From Paucimonas sp. (GTDB lineage: Bacteria; Pseudomonadota; Gammaproteobacteria; Pseudomonadales; Pseudomonadaceae), in contig JAIRVG010000068.1 of NCBI GenBank assembly GCA_031253995.1, positions 1 through 44,625 on the forward strand: a DNA stretch of 44,625 bases. Reading direction: 5' to 3'. Numbering within the stretch: position 1 is the first letter of the stretch; the number at the start of each line of letters is the position of its first letter. A program made the translations under genes and the position numbers. The notes under the pieces are model-generated. The model was not told where the DNA came from. It ran no database searches and saw nothing but the letters and a program-made list of their open reading frames with translations. Below, piece after piece: positions 43,201-44,625 of this stretch.

Positions 43201-44317
43201 TGACGCCGTGGAAGCGTCGGCCAAGATCCTGACCATGGTTTCCAACAGCACCCGCCTGGCCGGCGATCGCCTGGCGGTCACCGAGCAGTACCGTCGTCGC
43301 CAGCAGGAGTGGCTGCTGCAACGCGACCAGGCCGCCGCCGAACTGGAAGCCATCGACGAGCAGATCGAGGCCCAGCGCGCTGCCATCGAGATGGTCAAGG
43401 TGCAACTGGCCCAGGCCGCCAAGGCCGAGCAGCAGTCCCAGGACTACTACCGCTTCCTCAAGACCCGCAATACCAATGCCGACCTCTACCAGTGGCTGCT
43501 CAGCCAGCTGTCGACCTTCTACTTCCAGGCCTACGACGCGGTGGTCGCCCTGTGCCTGAACGGCGAGGCCTGCTGGCAGTACGAGATGGGCGACTACCAG
43601 ACCCGGTTCATCCAGCCCAACGTGTGGTTCGACAACTACTACGGCCTGACCGCCGGCGACGCCCTGCGTCTGCAGTTGCTGCGCATGGAGTCGGCCTGGC
43701 TGAAGCGCTTCGAACGGCGCCAGGAGCTGGTGCGCACGGTCTCGCTCAAGCAGCTGTTCGACAGTCGCGAGGGCACCGACATGGACTGGAAAACCGCCTT
43801 GGCGGGGCTGCTGGCCGAGGGCAAGGTCAATTTCGAGCTGACTCCGCGGCTGTTCGATGGCGACTACCCGGGGCACTACCTGCGCCAGCTGGTCAGCGTT
43901 TCTGTGTCGTTGCCGGCGCTGTTCGGGCCCTACCAGGATGCCCAGGCGGTGCTGACCCAGGTGGCCAGCCGCACCGTGCTCAAGGCCGACGTCCGGGCGA
44001 TGAACGCGCTGTACGAACAGCCTGACGCCGACACCCGGAACATCCTCTACAACCCGCGGGCGAGCCAGAGTATCTGTCTGTCCCGCGGGCTGGACGACCA
44101 TGGCGTGTTCCAGCTCGACTTCAACGACGAGCGCTACCTGCCGTTCGAAGGCACCGGCGCGCTGTCGTACTGGGAACTGAAGTTTCCCCGGCACCAGTCG
44201 GATCGCCAGCAGCAGGTGCTGCAGAGCCTGACCGACATCATCGTGCAGGTGAGGTACACGGCGCTGATCGGCGGGCCTGACTTTGCCGGACATGTGGAGG
44301 GGTTGGTGGGGGATTGA
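40241..44317 (+). CDS. tcaB: Tc toxin A subunit, C-terminal part (TcaB-like), pore and TcB-binding
   Basis: Predicted 1358-aa protein. The N-terminus contains a helical lead and a neuraminidase-like beta-propeller region (about 170-400). A long helical segment with AAAGALQLGSLIVTAFGGGA (from about 963) then forms the translocation channel, and the C-terminus ends with the TcB-binding domain (LPFEGTGALSYWELKFP, then IIVQVRYTALIGG). This is the C-terminal half of a TcdA-like subunit, here as its own gene, coupled to the first half by a four-base ATGA overlap. Together they should assemble one split TcA. No TcB or TcC gene lies within the remaining 308 bases. Confidence 0.9.
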   Translation: MNPLFATLAEDHRDALVAYYLGRIVPDHPIPAGQGLVTEQDLYEFLLIDNQVSGQVDTSRIAMGMASVQQYLHAIFNGMEPGYLGMADSREQEQWRAAKSEYAIWGANQMLQDYPENYVEPGLRLKQTQAFREFVNDTDQSRISDDSVQRALQHYLDKFERISNLRVVSGYIDGLDFRNADYYLIGRQNVEPQAWFWRKAAVRFGQPDETRAEGDDYLSPTAWSEWMPVEIPKGHEVLQLRPLLIDGRLYVVWVEWRIRQKPLPAARAEVPGLYEEVAHYTVNLSYRSLEGVWSVPMSYDLSLENLPINGQERFVAFVNDADPGDRKIIIGFSRAGDTVVEALLLDTRFNLLARRQVPEQGEDEDLVDRLLRSVWYFRASPKSLQHPLAGDVPRVVKVRNDPGGVHAVPGPHNHTLSMACELGLGEAGGALYLKGHSSLRNGYYEPNSSDFEMRGYIDPSKDATWTKERHVQINGNCNTELVIQTVGTEPFVVALGWPEWKSFNHYEITTPLSVPTSPVLVDHAGGQYLDLENLDLKGLRYVRLNTLFAKELVVRATISVDALISWDTQHIEEAPLPGSTEKPLMDFHGANGRYFWELFFHIPHAVAWRLHHEFDFLAAERWLHRIFNPQARIKPTSPPSPFYWSVRPLQEPSMGDYEIDGIADPDAICYSRPEHYCKAIFMFYVRNLLAYGDLLYRRLTRDALNEAKLIYVRALSLLGPKPDNRMIGRWQPVSLEEAATPDSALFAEVEAQLPAGLPLHLASSATPWLELLDSPRFRLPVNTELLDLWDTLHSRIGYLRDNLTIDGKPLLLPLYAPLADPRDLLRAQNSGSGLVQRSVGSLAPIPPFRFRALLPRLQGAVETLSRFGEQVRQYRELKDRALQEELQQAHVLELSQFAIQLQEVAREQADASLLALQGTRRVVAQRHAHYEFLANENISTAERQSMDLYLSSAVTSTAAQGTEAAAGALQLGSLIVTAFGGGAIRLGDAVEASAKILTMVSNSTRLAGDRLAVTEQYRRRQQEWLLQRDQAAAELEAIDEQIEAQRAAIEMVKVQLAQAAKAEQQSQDYYRFLKTRNTNADLYQWLLSQLSTFYFQAYDAVVALCLNGEACWQYEMGDYQTRFIQPNVWFDNYYGLTAGDALRLQLLRMESAWLKRFERRQELVRTVSLKQLFDSREGTDMDWKTALAGLLAEGKVNFELTPRLFDGDYPGHYLRQLVSVSVSLPALFGPYQDAQAVLTQVASRTVLKADVRAMNALYEQPDADTRNILYNPRASQSICLSRGLDDHGVFQLDFNDERYLPFEGTGALSYWELKFPRHQSDRQQQVLQSLTDIIVQVRYTALIGGPDFAGHVEGLVGD

Positions 44318-44390
44318 GTGCTCTCATACACATAAATCATTGATTAGGCGGTGAGCGCGTCGACCATGGATGTCCTGGTCAACACAAACC

Positions 44391-44616
44391 CTGTGGGAGC
44401 TGGCTTGCCAGCGATGAGGCCCTGAAGAGCACTAAAGAATCAGGCCTTGGCCGCCCTGGCCGCATGCAGCTTCTTGTAGCTCTCGATCAAGCGCAGATGC
44501 CGGTTTAGGCCTTCCAGCTTCATGCTGGTCTGCCATCCACCGAGCCGAGCACCGCGTCCATCCGCGCGTCACCGAAGTTGCTGAGGGCCTCATCGCTGGC
44601 AAGCCAGCTCCCACAG
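44391..44616. repeat. Perfect 33-bp inverted REP pair enclosing about 160 bases
   Basis: 44391-44423 and 44584-44616 are exact inverted copies (CTGTGGGAGCTGGCTTGCCA.. and complement). A 10-base direct repeat GTGAGCGCGT lies outside them at 44351-44360 and 44616-44625, the window end. This is the same REP class as at 27491 and 27819. With the word ACATAAATCATTGATTAG at 44330-44347 it fills most of the 308 bases after the toxin gene. Confidence 0.75.
44440..44523 (-). pseudogene. Possible C-terminal gene remnant between REPs
   Basis: On the minus strand a short frame ends ESYKKLHAARAAKA at the stop at 44440-44442; it is open at least back to an ATG at 44523 and a little beyond. A second frame, ending in GSVDGRPA, stops just over that ATG. 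The composition looks coding (basic, alanine-rich helix), but the arms of the REP pair cut both frames. I do not recognise the parent gene; it may be a relic of an insertion-type element or of a gene interrupted by the repeat. Confidence 0.3.
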
Positions 44617-44625
44617 TGAGCGCGT

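Noticed and set aside
44432..44614. 60-codon minus-strand frame at the right edge
   Set aside because: It runs through a REP arm and has no recognisable features; the neighbouring frames look more like the relic of a gene.
1..44625. CRISPR array, tRNA or rRNA genes
   Set aside because: No regularly spaced short repeats and no tRNA- or rRNA-like sequence were recognised on either strand.

Overview
The window looks like chromosome of a fluorescent-group Pseudomonas (fluorescens/chlororaphis/putida type). This rests on high G+C coding sequence, Pseudomonas-style REP/REPIN intergenic repeats, an LpxO lipid A hydroxylase, a stand-alone second PBP2 and Pseudomonas-type molybdenum hydroxylase loci. 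No rRNA, tRNA, CRISPR or intact transposase gene was seen.

Layout. (1) 0.3-6.1 kb, minus strand: a tightly overlapping four-gene operon with a TackOD1 zinc-ribbon/degenerate GGDEF protein, a processive family-2 glycosyltransferase, a TolC-like channel fused to a TIM-barrel-like domain, and an HlyD/Alg44-like adaptor. Together they read as a c-di-GMP-era exopolysaccharide synthesis and export machine that I cannot match to a named system. Two dyads lie upstream of it. (2) 6.2-9.7 kb: a ChrR-like cupin, a small exported protein and a PBP2 (mrdA) copy. (3) 9.7-14.2 kb: an accessory island with lower G+C. It holds a coiled-coil protein, an orphan HigA-like regulator overlapping a PaeR7I/XhoI-type methylase and endonuclease, and a DUF6124-like small protein. 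Two copies of the same leader sequence bracket the restriction genes. (4) 14.3-24.9 kb: a molybdenum hydroxylase super-locus. A MocA-like cytidylyltransferase is divergent from a PaoABC-like enzyme; then come XdhC and an IorAB-type dehydrogenase with a tri-haem cytochrome c. A 56-aa membrane protein and a lipoprotein sit between. (5) 25.0-27.4 kb: a GNAT acetyltransferase and two tandem paralogous LysR regulators in one operon, upstream of the IorAB operon on the same strand. (6) 27.4-34.5 kb: a nested repeat region, an AhpD-like protein, an LctP-family permease with a divergent XRE-cupin regulator, LpxO, an AidA/PixA-type protein, a dCACHE-GGDEF cyclase and an isochorismatase-family hydrolase. 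(7) 34.7-44.3 kb: a two-gene split Tc insecticidal toxin A subunit. The first protein carries a long insert of Ig-like (Big-1-like) domains. No TcB or TcC gene lies within the window.

Functional picture. Surface and host-interaction functions (polysaccharide operon, LpxO, cyclase, AidA, Tc toxin) alternate with aldehyde or N-heterocycle oxidation. MocA and XdhC plausibly mature the cofactor for both molybdenum enzymes. REPINs fill most intergenic gaps, often between convergent genes. One site shows one REPIN apparently inserted within another. All family calls come from reading the sequence; no database search was run.
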